A stretch of DNA of 64,000 bases, taken from positions 72,631,345-72,695,344 of the forward strand of contig NC_087062.1 in NCBI RefSeq assembly GCF_963678635.1, given 5' to 3'. Positions 1-11,170 of the stretch are shown one piece after another. Source of the stretch: Symsagittifera roscoffensis. Lineage: Eukaryota; Xenacoelomorpha; Acoela; Convolutidae. A model generated the notes under the pieces. It was given only the letters and a program-made list of their open reading frames with translations. It did not search any database and was not told the origin of the DNA. Made by a program: the position numbers and the translations under genes. Each line of letters opens with the position of its first letter. Positions within the stretch are counted from its first letter, which is position 1.

Positions 1-720
1 CTATGAAGAACTTCGGCGGAAATATATCAAAATTATCGGATTATTGTTTCAAGTATTCAAAAACGTGCTACAAAAGTGGCAGATCAATTGGGTACAATTT
101 CTGTTCTAAATTTAAATGAGGCTAGTAAGTGATTGAAAAATTGAACAAGAGACTTATTTATGAAACAGTTTGTAACTATTTCACATACAACCAATCATAA
201 AAAACTATCACGTTGACAGGGAGGATGCTTCATCATATTGAACGCAACCATTTTTCCAGCCTTTGTGAAACTGTTCGAGTAACGATTCCCTCCGAAAACA
301 TGTAAGAAAGGGTTAACGAGCGAAACAACGGAAACCAGGCAATACTGAGGCGGAAACAAACATGATTTTGGAGGATGAGGTTGAAAATATGAAAGAAAAC
401 TGACACAGGAATTGCAAGCTCGGACCACTTCCTGAAGGAACACTGAAACTAAAATCGCAAGTTATTAGGTACTTCTTTTCTAGTATCCTTTTTAACCTTT
501 TCATACCTTTTTTCTAGATATCATGGAGACACATGAGGAAGTTTTCAAAAAGCTGGATTTTGTCGAAAAAATCAATTTTGCTCTTCAATATGTTATCCGA
601 AGAGAAGAAACTTGTGGATCGGACAACTTTTCATTGAAAAAATCTTTATTCGTAAAGTAATTTTGCTCTGAACTAAAACTGACTTGATATGGTTTAAAAA
701 GGAAAAATGACATGGTTTAA
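1..720. repeat. 720-bp direct repeat, left copy
   Basis: This segment recurs at 3015-3734 with a constant offset of 3014 bases. I saw only a few substitutions between the copies, for example around base 130 and a GAA/GCA difference near base 580. Homology stops sharply after ATGACATGGTTTAA in both copies. The left edge cannot be defined because the window begins inside it. The pair brackets the IRG GTPase gene. The near-identity points to a recent duplication or conversion. The copies lack clear TG...CA ends, so I do not call them LTRs. Confidence 0.9.
523..660 (+). CDS. Small hypothetical ORF or terminal exon (45 codons)
   Basis: An ATG-initiated 45-codon frame reads METHEEVFKKLDFVEKINF and onward, ending at TAA. 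It starts just after a pyrimidine-rich TTTTTTCTAG, which looks like a 3' splice acceptor. A possible donor AG|GTACTT lies about 49 nt upstream, giving an intron of nematode-like size. The upstream sequence is not open in the phase this frame would need, so the exon may be untranslated upstream. The frame is kept in the second repeat copy with one E-to-A change, but two young copies are little proof of coding. No family is recognised. Confidence 0.25.
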   Translation: METHEEVFKKLDFVEKINFALQYVIRREETCGSDNFSLKKSLFVK

Positions 721-991
721 TAATGGATTAAATTGATATAAAAAATACAATAACTACCATTTTGATTGGTTATAATAGGTTTTTTTTGTAATTTTACAGA
801 TACTGACTATCAATTGACAATATAATCAATTGTTATCCATGGAACTCCAGTGCGCAATTTCCAGATTTCGCCTAGAATTCGGCATCAATTTTTTTAGATG
901 CTAATGAAAATGTCGAGTTTGAATTGAACAACAAACACCTCAATCATATGAAATTCTGCATTTTTCTTCAAAAGTCAAAACACTAATTCGA

Positions 992-2152
992 CTATTGCGT
1001 ACCTGCGATGACAGCACCAGTTGAAACAGCAGTCACACCAACACCAACACCAACACCACCGAGTACGCCAAGTGCAACTATACTTGCCGCGGTATTTTCC
1101 ACTTCTTTAGTCGAGTCTGTTGACCGGAGCTTGTCCGCCTTGTCGCGGATGAATGTCAACCCTGGATCTTCTCCTTCAAAGTGGTTCCTGACGATATCTT
1201 CGAAGTTTCCTTTTCCTTTTGCGTGATGGCGAGTAAATTCTTCGATGTCTGTTTTCAGTAGCCTGAAGGTTTGTTGATACAACAAAACTTCTTCCACGAT
1301 CAGTTGCTCCGATTTTTTCTTGCAAAAAAAACTGGATAGCGGAATCTTATCACGCTTTGTGCAAGCAGCTGCTACTTTTGGTATTCGCGACTGCAGGGCA
1401 CTTAACTTTGCCTTAGCGACAACTTTGCCGTTTTCCTTCGCATGTTTTAGCAACACGAGCTTTTTGGCCTCCGGGCAGTCTGTCAGTAGATCATCTCTCA
1501 ATTTCGGCATCTCAAATTTTCCTCTTTCTGTCCCATCAACTAAGTACAGATTGAAATCACTTCCTTCTTCCAGACATTTTTCTTTCAACTGTGTGATCAG
1601 ATTTCTCCTGGTTGCGTCAATTATATTTTGTTCTTGTTTTTTATATTTTTCCCCCTTCCTAACTGTCACATCAATATGAGTCCTGACTATGTACCACTTT
1701 ATTTTCACCTTTTTCGCTCCTGCAATCAGCCTGTTTGCATCTGTCGTTATAACATCACTCAGAGCAATGATGAAAAAATCATATTCAATATCTCCCTTTG
1801 GGTTTAGCGCCAAATCTTTCGCTCTGATTGTTTGCCAGTATCTATGGAGAAGAAACTCACTACCATCAACTCCTGGTAGATCCCAAATTTTTATTCGTTC
1901 GTTTTCAGGATGTTGGAAATCACGTGGCTTAGTTGTACACACTCCAGCCTCGTCCACCTCCGCAGCACCTTCGGGCAAGTCGCCATTTTCGTCACTCTCA
2001 TATCCAAGCAATGTATTGATTAGTGTAGATTTACCCGCTTTAGCTTGTCCAATCACACCAACGTTGATTTCTTGGCTGCTCCATTCTCGAAGAGTCTCCA
2101 AAGATTGATTGAAATTTTTCTCCGCTTCACTAATCTGGTGATTTGAAGACAT
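992..2152 (-). CDS. IRG-type immunity-related GTPase
   Basis: A 386-residue GTPase. IRG proteins are dynamin-like, interferon/immunity-type GTPases that act on intracellular membranes. Visible motifs, counted from the methionine at 2152: P-loop GQAKAGKS (35-42), switch-I CTT (72-74), DLPG G3 motif (91-94), YIVRTHID as G4 (about 154-161, compare IRG VRTKVD) and a KFEMPKL segment matching the IRG region after G5. An alpha-helical C-terminal part follows, ending in a Gly/Val-rich hydrophobic stretch. The length is close to the usual 400 or so residues. The same frame stays open to 2632, but that extension is Phe/Lys-rich low complexity; MSSNHQISEAEK places the G domain at the usual distance, so I start there. 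The 3' end may be spliced (see findings). It lies between 720-bp direct repeats. The function in this organism is inferred. Confidence 0.85.
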   Translation of the reverse strand: MSSNHQISEAEKNFNQSLETLREWSSQEINVGVIGQAKAGKSTLINTLLGYESDENGDLPEGAAEVDEAGVCTTKPRDFQHPENERIKIWDLPGVDGSEFLLHRYWQTIRAKDLALNPKGDIEYDFFIIALSDVITTDANRLIAGAKKVKIKWYIVRTHIDVTVRKGEKYKKQEQNIIDATRRNLITQLKEKCLEEGSDFNLYLVDGTERGKFEMPKLRDDLLTDCPEAKKLVLLKHAKENGKVVAKAKLSALQSRIPKVAAACTKRDKIPLSSFFCKKKSEQLIVEEVLLYQQTFRLLKTDIEEFTRHHAKGKGNFEDIVRNHFEGEDPGLTFIRDKADKLRSTDSTKEVENTAASIVALGVLGGVGVGVGVTAVSTGAVIAGTQ

Positions 2153-3014
2153 AACTAAGCACATAAGCAGTGTACCTAAACTAGGCGTTTCTCTGTGAAA
2201 CAATTCGCAACGAGATTCGAGGCAAAATAGACTTGCATTAAAATGCTTCTGAGACCCGAATTTTTTTTTAAGAAACCAATTTTTTTTTGAGATTTCGAGC
2301 TTTTGCGAGATAGTGCAAAGTTTAGACCAACAAGGACCTGCCAGAGTATCTATGTTCTTAACAAGCATATATGTTACTGCGCAAGTATCCCCGAATGTTC
2401 CGACCCTAGTCTTATAAATTACAAAAGTAAAAATGATGAAAAGTTTTTCAAATTGTAGTCGTTTTTTTGCTTGGTGTAATAAAAAAATGAAAAAAAAACG
2501 TAAACTGGTTAATACAGAAATGACTTGAAAAACAAAATTATTGGTAAGAAAATCAAAAAAAAAATAATTCAAAAACTCAAAAAAAAGTTGGTTTTCAAAA
2601 TCGTGCTCAAAGTAACATCTATTAGATTTCAAGTTATTCGAAACTCAAAATGAAAACAAGAAAACGCAATACAACACCAATTAGTGGATTTGTTAGAATA
2701 AAAATTAATCTTGAATTAATCCTTTTCTTTCTCAGACCGCTTTGGGAGTATTTGTGGATTATTTCTAATATAAAACTAATTTTTTGAAAACCTCAGTTTT
2801 TTCAAATCAGTTATTTATGTGCAAACTCGAAAGAGTCGTCTGAGAATATCAAAAAATCACATGGTTTTTTTTTCAATTGATTTTTTTCATTTGTAGAGAA
2901 TGACCAAAAGCCTTGTTAGCACTTAACAAAAATTAACAATTTCAATGGGTTTTTCTTTATTTTAAATAATTTTTCGCCCGAAGCCTTATCAAAAGATCTT
3001 TTCCTGTTTTGAAA
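2153..3014. other. AT-rich upstream flank of the GTPase gene, no gene seen
   Basis: The sequence is A/T-rich with many homopolymer runs. It contains the low-complexity extension of the GTPase frame, which I judge non-coding. The promoter of the minus-strand GTPase should lie here, but I see no element I can name with confidence. Confidence 0.5.
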
Positions 3015-3734
3015 CTATGAAGAACTTCGGCGGAAATATATCAAAATTATCGGATTATTGTTTCAAGTATTCAAAAACGTGCTACAAAAGTGGCAGATCA
3101 ATTGGGTACAATTTCTGTTCTAAATTTAATTGAGGCTAGTAAGTGATTGAAAAATTGAACAAGAGACTTATTTATGAAACAGTTTGTAACTATTTCACAT
3201 ACAACCAATCATAAAAAACTATCACGTTGACAGGGAGGATGCTTCATCATATTGAACGCAACCATTTTTCCAGCCTTTGTGAAACTGTTCGAGTAACGAT
3301 TCCCTCCGAAAACATGTAAGAAAGGGTTAACGAGCGAAACAACGGAAACCAGGCAATACTGAGGCGGAAACAAACATGATTTTGGAGGATGAGGTTGAAA
3401 ATATGAAAGAAAACTGACACAGGAATTGCAAGCTCGGACCACTTCCTGAAGGAACACTGAAACTAAAATCGCAAGTTATTAGGTACTTCTTTTCTAGTAT
3501 CCTTTTTAACCTTTTCATACCTTTTTTCTAGATATCATGGAGACACATGAGGAAGTTTTCAAAAAGCTGGATTTTGTCGCAAAAATCAATTTTGCTCTTC
3601 AATATGTTATCCGAAGAGAAGAAACTTGTGGATCGGACAACTTTTCATTGAAAAAATCTTTATTCGTAAAGTAATTTTGCTCTGAACTAAAACTGACTTG
3701 ATATGGTTTAAAAAGGAAAAATGACATGGTTTAA
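3015..3734. repeat. 720-bp direct repeat, right copy
   Basis: Second copy of the 1-720 segment, starting at CTATGAAGAACTTCGG and ending at the same point. Together with the left copy it defines a 3014-bp duplicated period that includes the GTPase. Whether another GTPase copy lies left of the window cannot be seen. Confidence 0.9.
3537..3674 (+). CDS. Second copy of the small 45-codon ORF
   Basis: Identical in layout to the ORF at 523-660, again directly after a TTTTTTCTAG acceptor-like site, with FVEK changed to FVAK. No family is recognised. It is carried along by the repeat, so its persistence is not independent evidence of function. Confidence 0.22.
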   Translation: METHEEVFKKLDFVAKINFALQYVIRREETCGSDNFSLKKSLFVK

Positions 3735-4569
3735 AAATAAGCTCAAAACGCCAGAATTCAAAGTGGTCACAAACATTACTATTTTTGCTGCACTGCTCAA
3801 AACATCGCCCTGAGACTATCAGATTCTTTCCCATTCAAACGTCTATAGAGAAATCATGCTGTACACGAATTTAATCAAAAAATTATCACCAGACATCCAA
3901 ACATCATACTTCTCTTCTAAAAGCGCTAAGAATGAAACTGCACGCTCGGTCATATTATCTGACAATTTATCTCTTTTCATAGAAAAATTTAAAAGAAAAA
4001 GTGCAAACACACCTTCAATATTCCAAAACAAAAATTTGAGGCGAAACGTTTTGCGAAGTTTTGAAAACTAAAAAAAAAACTTCTGTTTTTTGTTTTCCAC
4101 AGTCATATCATTCAAAAAACTGCTTTGATGTTATTTTTTTTCAAATGTTATCGTCAACCTAGTTGAGACCTAGTTTTTTTGTTGCACAAAACTCGACAAT
4201 AAAACAAACACGTTCAACAAAATAAAGATTGAGTTGACAGAATTGTCAGAGATGACAGAACTCGAAAAAAATGTATTCAGTTTAAGAAAAAAGTTAACCG
4301 AGGAATTTGACAGCTTCATTGATTCTTGCCCTTTAAAAACTGTTTTGGCAAAAGTTTAGACTACTAGCTTTCGTTTCAAGGTGTTTTTCTGCGGATGACT
4401 CAAAGAAAATGAATTAATAGTTTGGATAGTAAAACATGTTCCTTCTTATATATGTTTTTCGTCAAGTTTGTGTAACGAGAGCTAACTTTGTCTACACTTT
4501 TGAGAATTTCGCATAAATGCTTTTGTTTCCAAATAATTTTTTTTGGCTAAGCTAACTAGCTGGTAAATT
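3735..4569. other. AT-rich interval without a supportable gene
   Basis: Two overlapping opposite-strand frames exist here: plus 3856-4071 (71 codons) and minus 3843-4031 (62 codons, containing MTERAVSFLALLEEKYDVW). The minus frame has a more protein-like composition, but neither shows a recognisable domain, a conserved copy or splice context. I leave both uncalled. Confidence 0.4.
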
Positions 4570-6306
4570 GTCAAAATGGAAAAAAAATCAGTGATCTTTC
4601 ATGTTATCAATGATAGAGCTTCGATTAAAAAACGTAGAATTGTTCGAGTATGAAGATGACTGTATTGATAAGAATGAGGAAGATAATTTGTCCTAACAAA
4701 TCGTCGAGTTTCAGAAATTGATTTGATTGATTTGAAATAACATTAAGAGCGCTATAGTATCACTCTTCAGTTTCCGAATTCAGATTTGACCCAGAAAACA
4801 AACTATTATTTTGTAACCTTAAAAAGCTGCAGAAATCATATCTCTCACTTTATGAGATGTAAAATTGCCCGATATATTCAAATTTGTCGGGAGAGCTACA
4901 ACCTTGAATTTTTCGATAACAAAAGTTTTATTTGTCTGGACAAGCTTGGTTGTTCAGAATTGCAACTATAAAAAACATTTTTCAGTAGGCTTACTATTAG
5001 AAAAGGCTATCAGATCACAAAAAAAAACAAATACGAAAAACTGGAAGCTGTTTGCAATGAGCTAACTAACAGCAACCCCGTAGAAAAGGTATTCGATTAC
5101 CCCGTTTTTTCGATCAAATTTCATGAACACTGTTGTCTGCCGGATTGGTAGTGAATAAAACATAAAAAAAAACTCAAAGAAATTGGCTCTCTGAAAAAAC
5201 TCATAACGAGTGATGACGTCTAGTTTTAACTTGGAAACTGGTATAGTCGCCGCTGCCATCGTTAAATCATTTCCTATACTCGGATTTCAGTTAAAACACG
5301 TTTTGTTTTATGTAGTACTCAGCCAGTGTATTCAGGAAAGCAAAGAGACAAGAAATGTTTTGCTGAGACGACGAGGCTTCATGGTATTAATTTGTACGTT
5401 AAAATCAGGGACAGATCCGACCCACAATAACCTTGACAACTGAAAGAAACACATAATTGAAGAAGTTTTCTGAGCGCCGATTGTGTGAAAAAAATTTAGT
5501 TATGTTCATTTCATAGAAGTTTTGAAGTCAACCCTTGAACACAAGGACCAAGTTTTCTAAAATTGTTTACTCTTTGAATCTAGCAATAGCTGGAGAGAAC
5601 TTAGGTTAATTTTACTTTGGTTTTACTAGAGGAATATGTTCAAACGTTTCAAATTCTACAAACTGATTGCAAAGATGATTGAAATAACATAAAAAAAACT
5701 GCGTCGCGCGTGCATTTTGTGGACGTTTCTAAGAAACCTGATGATGAGTCAGGGAGAACTAGAAAGTTATATCCATGGCTCAATGGCTAAACATAAATAA
5801 GTTTTGCTACAAAATTATGAATTATGAATTGATCTCAGCTTATTCAAGTTTTTTTTTAAAAAAAAGTGTTTTTGTCACCCAAAAAAAATTGCTCAAAATG
5901 CTGAAACTCTTACTGAACCATTGAGTTAATCGAATTAACGTGGAAGTTTTTTGTCACATGCTTTCACATGTTACGAACAACTTTTTCTCTGAGAATTCAA
6001 AATAGCACTGAGTGTGAGTTTTTCTTCTTCAGCGCTGTGATTTTAATATTTGGTCCTTTAGTTCGAGCACCTCTATTGACGCTTGTTTTGATCACATCGG
6101 CATTTTATCATATTATAAACTAAAGCCTTCAGAATAACTAGAAAAGCCGCAGCAGCATCACATTCCCTCCAACAAGGAAAAATGTTTCTCCGTATGAGTC
6201 TCAATCTATTTTTGTGAGACCAAAAACACTTGCTGAGAATTTTCTTTTCGTAGTACACTCTGCGCCGAATGCTTTGTCTAGTGCCAGTGCATTCTGTCTA
6301 AGTTCT

Positions 6307-6960
6307 TTATGAACAATTACCACTCGAGATGGTGGTATCGGTGTTCATTCGCGTCTCTCTGTGGCTTTCTTGTCGCAAGTTTTGTTCGGTAAGCTTCAAT
6401 AGCAGCTCTCTTTGTTCCATCCGATATCTTCTCGTCATCAATTGCTTGACCTCGACTGGTTTTACCGCATATTTACTCCATCCCCGTATCTTGCCGGCAT
6501 TTTTTGTTAGATCACATGCTTGTGTACTTAGACCGCTGCTGCCATCATACTGAATGAATCCTTGCTGTTTCAGTGTTGTATCTTCACTTATGAAATATTC
6601 GGGAGACGTTTTAGCCAACTCTTCTGAAACAATCTGCTAAAACTCTCTCGATGTTTTTTCTTTCCACGTTTTTTCTATGTCATTTTTGAGTATTTAATCG
6701 GTAATCTCCAATCTTTCTTCATATGAAGTTTTTTTATCTTTTTCAAATTCCTTCGGAGTTTCTTCCGATGTGAATTTCTGTTTGATAGCTTTTCCATTTT
6801 GCTTTTTTCCTTGCACTGCCTGTGCTTTTCAACCTACTCCATTGTCTTTGACGTCGTTTGCCTGTTTTTTTTTATCTCTGTTGAACTCGTTCAAAAATCA
6901 CCTTGTCCTTTTTGGAATTCGCTTTGATTCTTTGAGACTCCTGTGCTGACCGTTTCTTCT
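6307..6960 (-). pseudogene. Lys/Glu-rich degraded coding piece of element X1
   Basis: One minus-strand frame runs from about 6960 to 6307 with only a few stops: a TGA near 6900, a TGA near 6829, a TAA near 6694 and a TAG near 6637. The last open part has 103 codons and starts MAKTSPEYFISEDTTLKQQG. It is rich in Lys, Glu, Gln and Arg and has few hydrophobic clusters. No family is recognised. Its place downstream of RT and RNase H suggests the 3' part of the element's polyprotein or an accessory ORF. Confidence 0.45.
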
Positions 6961-8417
6961 TCTTTTCTGTGTTATATTAACTTCGTCCCACATCCTCTGT
7001 CGTATTAACGCTTTGCGCGACCTCAATTTTTTGTGCTCCCAAATTAATTTCAACCCCGGGTTCGATTTTGACTCACTGGAAAACCCCTGATTTATGGTTT
7101 CTTCATGGTAACCTCTGTTATGTCGTCGCGTAATTTGAGTTTGAGTTTAAAAGTGTGAATTATATTGTCATATTGACCAGGAAGGACTTGTTTGCCGGTT
7201 CCTTTAACAAATCTTTCTTGTCTTCCCCCAAATCACCTTTTGCAATCATGTCCGGTTTCAAAGATACTGCTTTTTTTGTTGCGAAGGTCGACTCCGATTC
7301 TTGTTTAATTGGTACAGCTTTAACATTTGCTTTTCTCAGAAACCGTTTTGGATCCATTATTTTGCACTCTATAATATGTCAGTTTTCCTTCCTTTCGGTA
7401 CCTGTTCTTCTTTTTCGTTTACAAAGCCATATTTCTCGCAGAAGTCCAATTTTTTATTCAAATCTGCTTTCTGTTCCACAATCGCGTTATAGCTTTTCTC
7501 GATTTCGTTGCTAGATGTATGTTGTTTTATTTTCACGCATCATTCGCTTCAAAAAAAACTTAATCATTTTTCGCCGGTACCAATGCTTCCGATCCGATGT
7601 TTGCTATTGAACAAAGGACTTATTTTTTTGAACCTAATCTGACTCTAACGAGGCGTAGGTTGATCCTTTCTTGAACTGTTTTGCTGTCAGTTCTGAACGT
7701 TCTAAGTGATCTTTTTCTACAACGTTGAATAAGTTGAAAACTGGTCTTGTTATTTAAAAATTCGTTTCGCGTATTTTTCCAAAGTGAGCGTCACACAGAG
7801 TGCGCTTTATAGTTTTTTGCGTTTTAAATTTAAGTCTCAATCAATCGTGCTCAATCACAATTTTCTCAATCGTACTTTCTCTTGCAAAAGAGTAAAACGT
7901 AACCTTTATTTAATATCATATGAAATTTGATCGTAAATAGTCATCCACTTGACAAATTGTGTATTTGACATGATACTTTCCACAAAATTGTTTCAATCTT
8001 TTAGCTTTGATGACGAGAACTGTTCTCTTTTCGTGTACTCCGGTTTTGCATGTGTACTTATGAAAAAGTTTAGATTTTCAATGAGGTTTTATTGCCGTGG
8101 ATTTGTCATTTTCACCGAAGGAACTTTTAAAAAGAAGATCGATCGCAACTGTTATACAAATTTTGTTCCTTCCATCTGTTTTTTTTCTCTGAACCCGCGT
8201 ATTCCAACTGAATTTCTTGCCCTGAGTTAACATTTTTTTGGCAGTTGACAGTGGTAAAAGTTATGATTATGAGTTTTTTAAGCACTTTTTGAAATCAAAA
8301 TTTTATGTTCTTACCACATCTATTAGATTCCCGACAGGTCTCTGTGAATGGCATAAAACCCTCATTCATTTGCGACAAACAAAGATTCATAGATACCTTT
8401 AGCATAGATACTAATTT

Positions 8418-8666
8418 CGCATGAGCAATCTATTGAGTTCTGCTTTCATCAATTTTTCCGCCGCAGGAAGTTGGTTGCCCTCCAGAATATACTCGTCTAC
8501 TAAGGTCATCTTGTTCCACAAAAGATCAGTAAATGGCTCCTTGATCTCGATTTTCTGCCTCTTCTCTCTCTCGGTTGCATGTCACATCCTGTCTAGCCAT
8601 GTATCCTTCGAAGTCAACTCGGCTAACAGGATCTTTTCAAAAGGCTTTGTTGCTTGTCGAGGTTAA
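8418..8666 (-). pseudogene. Degraded element protein piece (spacer downstream of RNase H)
   Basis: The minus strand reads KPFEKILLAELTSKDTWLDRM, then a TGA, then a further 50 or so charged residues ending ELNRLLMRN and a stop. The younger copy at 14071-14277 has the matching ISEDIWLDRM motif in the same orientation. Conservation between an old and a young copy supports a once-coding origin. It sits between RNase H and the Lys-rich piece. It is not recognised as integrase. Confidence 0.45.
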
Positions 8667-8882
8667 AATAGCAGTCGGTGTTTGTTTTCACAGTACAAAT
8701 GTTTTTGCGAAACTTATTTCATTGCAATTTCCTTCCAGTTTTAAGCTAAGCACAACTAGGCTTCTTCAAATCTGTTGCTTCTCCCCGTCTAATTATTTTC
8801 AACAGCGTAAATTGAGCAAACGGGATGACTTTTTGTAATTGAGCTGTTGCAGCTTGTTTGTTGTTATTGGCGAGCTCCACCT

Positions 8883-8930
8883 AATGTGTATTTGACAAAA
8901 TGTGTATTTGACAAAATGTGTATTTTAACT
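8883..8930. repeat. 16-bp tandem repeat, three copies
   Basis: AATGTGTATTTGACAA is repeated about three times head to tail, the last copy diverging to TGTATTTTAAC. A related GTGTATTTGAC is found near 7960. Simple local tandem repeat inside element X1. Confidence 0.7.
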
Positions 8931-9384
8931 TACGTTGGTGATTTCTGTTTCGTCAAAATCTTTGATTGACATATTTTTTCACAGATGGCGATCTTAAGAC
9001 CCGCTAAGTTTCCATAAATTCCATTTAATTTTTTGCCGACTGCTTCCCTCGGTTTGGTCGGACTATTTTTTTCGTTGTGATTTTCGCTTTCTTTTTGCTT
9101 ATGAACTCAGAAATAAGAGGTTATGAACTCAATTTATACGTTGTTTAAAGTTTGAGTGCCTCTGTTTTGATTTCGGTCGAGCATTGTTCGGTTTTGACCG
9201 GCTATTTGCGTTGGCAACGAGTTTTGTCATTATGAGCTAATTTGCTCTCTGTGAGTTTTAAACAGTTTTTGTTCTGTTTGAGCTTTTAATATTCACTACA
9301 TTTAAAGCCTTTCGTACGAAAAGTATTTTACGTTACGTTTCAATGTTATTTCCTGTTAGGCGCAAATATTTTTTGAACTGCAAC

Positions 9385-9682
9385 AGTGATGCAACAGCCT
9401 GTCAGCCTTCCTGGTCAGCACTGACTGATGCGTTTACCTTGCTCTCTTTCACTCCAAGCTTGATAACAGATACGTGATGGTTTTAAATTTTTCCAAGTAG
9501 ATAGTGTTTAGACCTACGTTAATTCAGACTACTGCTAGCAATTCTAACTCATTTGTGGAGCAGTTTCTTCCTTGATCCCTAACTTAGCGTCATGCAAACG
9601 ATCTAGGAACCCAATATTCACTATCGGTCTTTTGCTCAAGTATGGTGCCTAGCCCGTTATGGTTGGAATAACGGTTCACTTT
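9385..9682 (-). pseudogene. Ty3/gypsy RNase H domain, degraded
   Basis: One minus-strand frame reads YSNHNGLGTILEQ, then WVPRSFA, then CSTNELELLAVV, then YLEKFKTITY, then VLTRKADRLL. This is the order of conserved segments in gypsy RNase H: the DASxxGLGAxLEQ, FASRxL, YSTNELELLAVVWA, YLYGxxFxxxTDH and SRLTRWxDRLL blocks. In-frame TGA and TAA codons interrupt it at least five times. The first catalytic Asp is replaced by Ser (YSNHNG) and the TDH block is lost. RNase H would degrade the RNA strand during reverse transcription. This copy is clearly dead. It follows the RT remnant at the expected spacing. Confidence 0.75.
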
Positions 9683-9970
9683 TGTTTCACGTTACGTTAT
9701 AGAAAAATGAATAATCGTATAGTCGTCATATTGGACTTTTTAAACTAGTTTCGTCATTTTTTCCTTGAATTAAACCTTCTGTCGTTGCTGCATTGGATTC
9801 ATTGTTTTGCCACAGAGCCTATACTGTCTCAGATAGGTTATAACTGTTAGCGTGTTTTTCAGATTGTGTTAAGTTTTTTATCGCTTCTGACTCCCTGATT
9901 TTTGGTATTTTCCTTTCAATAGAAAAATGATATCCAAACCAAATCTCTTGGTTTTCAAAAACTCAAAATT

Positions 9971-10423
9971 TCAAAATTTTATTGCAGGATTTCCGTCATA
10001 AAACTTTTTCATAAAAGTTCCAATTAACCAGTCACACTCTTCATCTTCTCATTTTTGCCCGATCAAGATGTTGGCTAGAAATGAGATTGTGTTTGTTGAC
10101 TTAATCAGTGCACGGTCAACTAGTTTTGAGGTTCTCTTATTAAGCCGGCCAGCCCTATTGAATTTGATCATACACTTCTGTTACTCCGTAGGTTTACCCA
10201 CAACTTGGTTGAAATTGCAGTGACCAGCTGTTTCAGCAGCTAATTTAACTGACTGTACTTGAGATCTCAAACTACTAAAAATTAAGTTCCTTCCTTCACT
10301 AACTATTTGACACACCCCATCTAGAAACTCATCGACACTAGGCAATTGACGCTTGTTTTGTAATAGATGCCTATTTATGTCTTTTGCAACTTGTGCTAGT
10401 TTTATCATAAAATATTGTTTCAC
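9971..10423 (-). pseudogene. Ty3/gypsy reverse transcriptase palm, degraded
   Basis: The minus-strand frame reads VAKDINRHLLQNKRQLPSVD, then IFSSLRSQVQSVKLA, a TAA at 10183-10181, then SKLVDRALI and NTISFLANILIGQK, a TGA at 10051-10049, then ECDWLIGTFMKKFYDG. The order matches gypsy RT: the VDxxxLNxH...PLPxID segment, IFSSLDLxSAYHxIxLA, then the catalytic IxYLDDILIG block followed by EEHxxLIxxVF. The catalytic YxDD box has become FLAN (10081-10070), so both active-site aspartates are gone. RT would copy the element RNA into cDNA. It lies directly upstream of RNase H, as expected. Confidence 0.7.
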
Positions 10424-11170
10424 TGTGAAATTGTTTGGGGCATATAATTGGGATTTTTAACCCCCACTAAGTATGAGCTTTGATCTTAACAAATATAAAC
10501 TGCCTCTGTCCGACTTCACTAGAATAATACAGTTATTCACTCTAGCTATGATTTAAACATTTTCATTTTCTTAGATTTATAGTATTTTCCGTTTTCAATT
10601 TCTTTCAATTAGTTCTGTGCTCTTTTTGAATTTTCGAAATATATGTTTTTTCTAATAAATAATCTTCAAGTTCTGTCAACTTTTGTTTTTTTTTCCAACA
10701 ACCATTATCTCAACAGCAACGGTCAACTCCACGTTTTTTATTAAACCAGACGCCCTTGTTTCATCTGAATTTTTCTCTTGATAGGAAAGGATTGAAAAAT
10801 TCCAAAAAAAAAATTGTTTCCATCGTGGTGCGTTTTTTAAGTGAGCTTCACCACCCATAAAACAATACCTATCGCATATCTTTTTTTTCGCTCGTGATTT
10901 ATATTGTTATTGTTTCTGTTTTTCTCGGAATTATTTGTACAACGAGTAATGTCGTCTTTTCCTTAGGCAAAATAATTTTCTTCTTTTTCAATCCTTGTTT
11001 TTTTTAGAATCCCACTGTCTTACACCCTGAATTTTCTATTATTCATCTGGCAAATCCAAAATTTTTGTTTGCTATGCTCAAAATTCTGAGCTCGTCTTAT
11101 CACTTCTTTTTCTTAAAATTTTTCCAAGTAAGGGTATCCTGCAATGTGACTTACCTCATCGAGAATTTAA

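Larger units (their letters stand above)
4570..11170 (-). mobile_element. Old decayed Ty3/gypsy-type retrotransposon (copy X1)
   Basis: A long degenerate element read on the minus strand. In transcription order it shows RT remnants (10423-9971), RNase H remnants (9682-9385), an unknown spacer protein piece (8666-8418) and a Lys/Glu-rich piece (about 6960-6307). Its two ends are collinear with the younger copies: 5110-5230 matches 11890-12030, 9190-9240 matches 14830-14890, and 11090-11160 matches 15670-15730. Divergence from those copies is high by eye, so this is the oldest copy. No LTRs, tRNA primer site or integrase motifs were identified. Edges are approximate. Confidence 0.7.

Noticed and set aside
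195-504. Minus-strand frames of 82 and 63 codons in the 720-bp repeat (also at 3209-3518)
   Set aside because: Identical only because the repeat copies are nearly identical. Composition is not protein-like and no domain is visible.
1008-2108. Plus-strand frames at 1008-1226, 1320-1679 and 1689-2108
   Set aside because: They are antisense to the IRG GTPase, whose motifs are unmistakable on the minus strand.
2153-2632. N-terminal extension of the GTPase frame
   Set aside because: Composition is Phe/Lys-rich translated AT-rich DNA. The G domain starts at the normal distance from the methionine at 2152.
1-3734. The 720-bp direct repeats as LTRs of an element carrying the GTPase
   Set aside because: No TG...CA ends, primer-binding site, polypurine tract or Gag/Pol between them. 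A tandem duplication explains them better.
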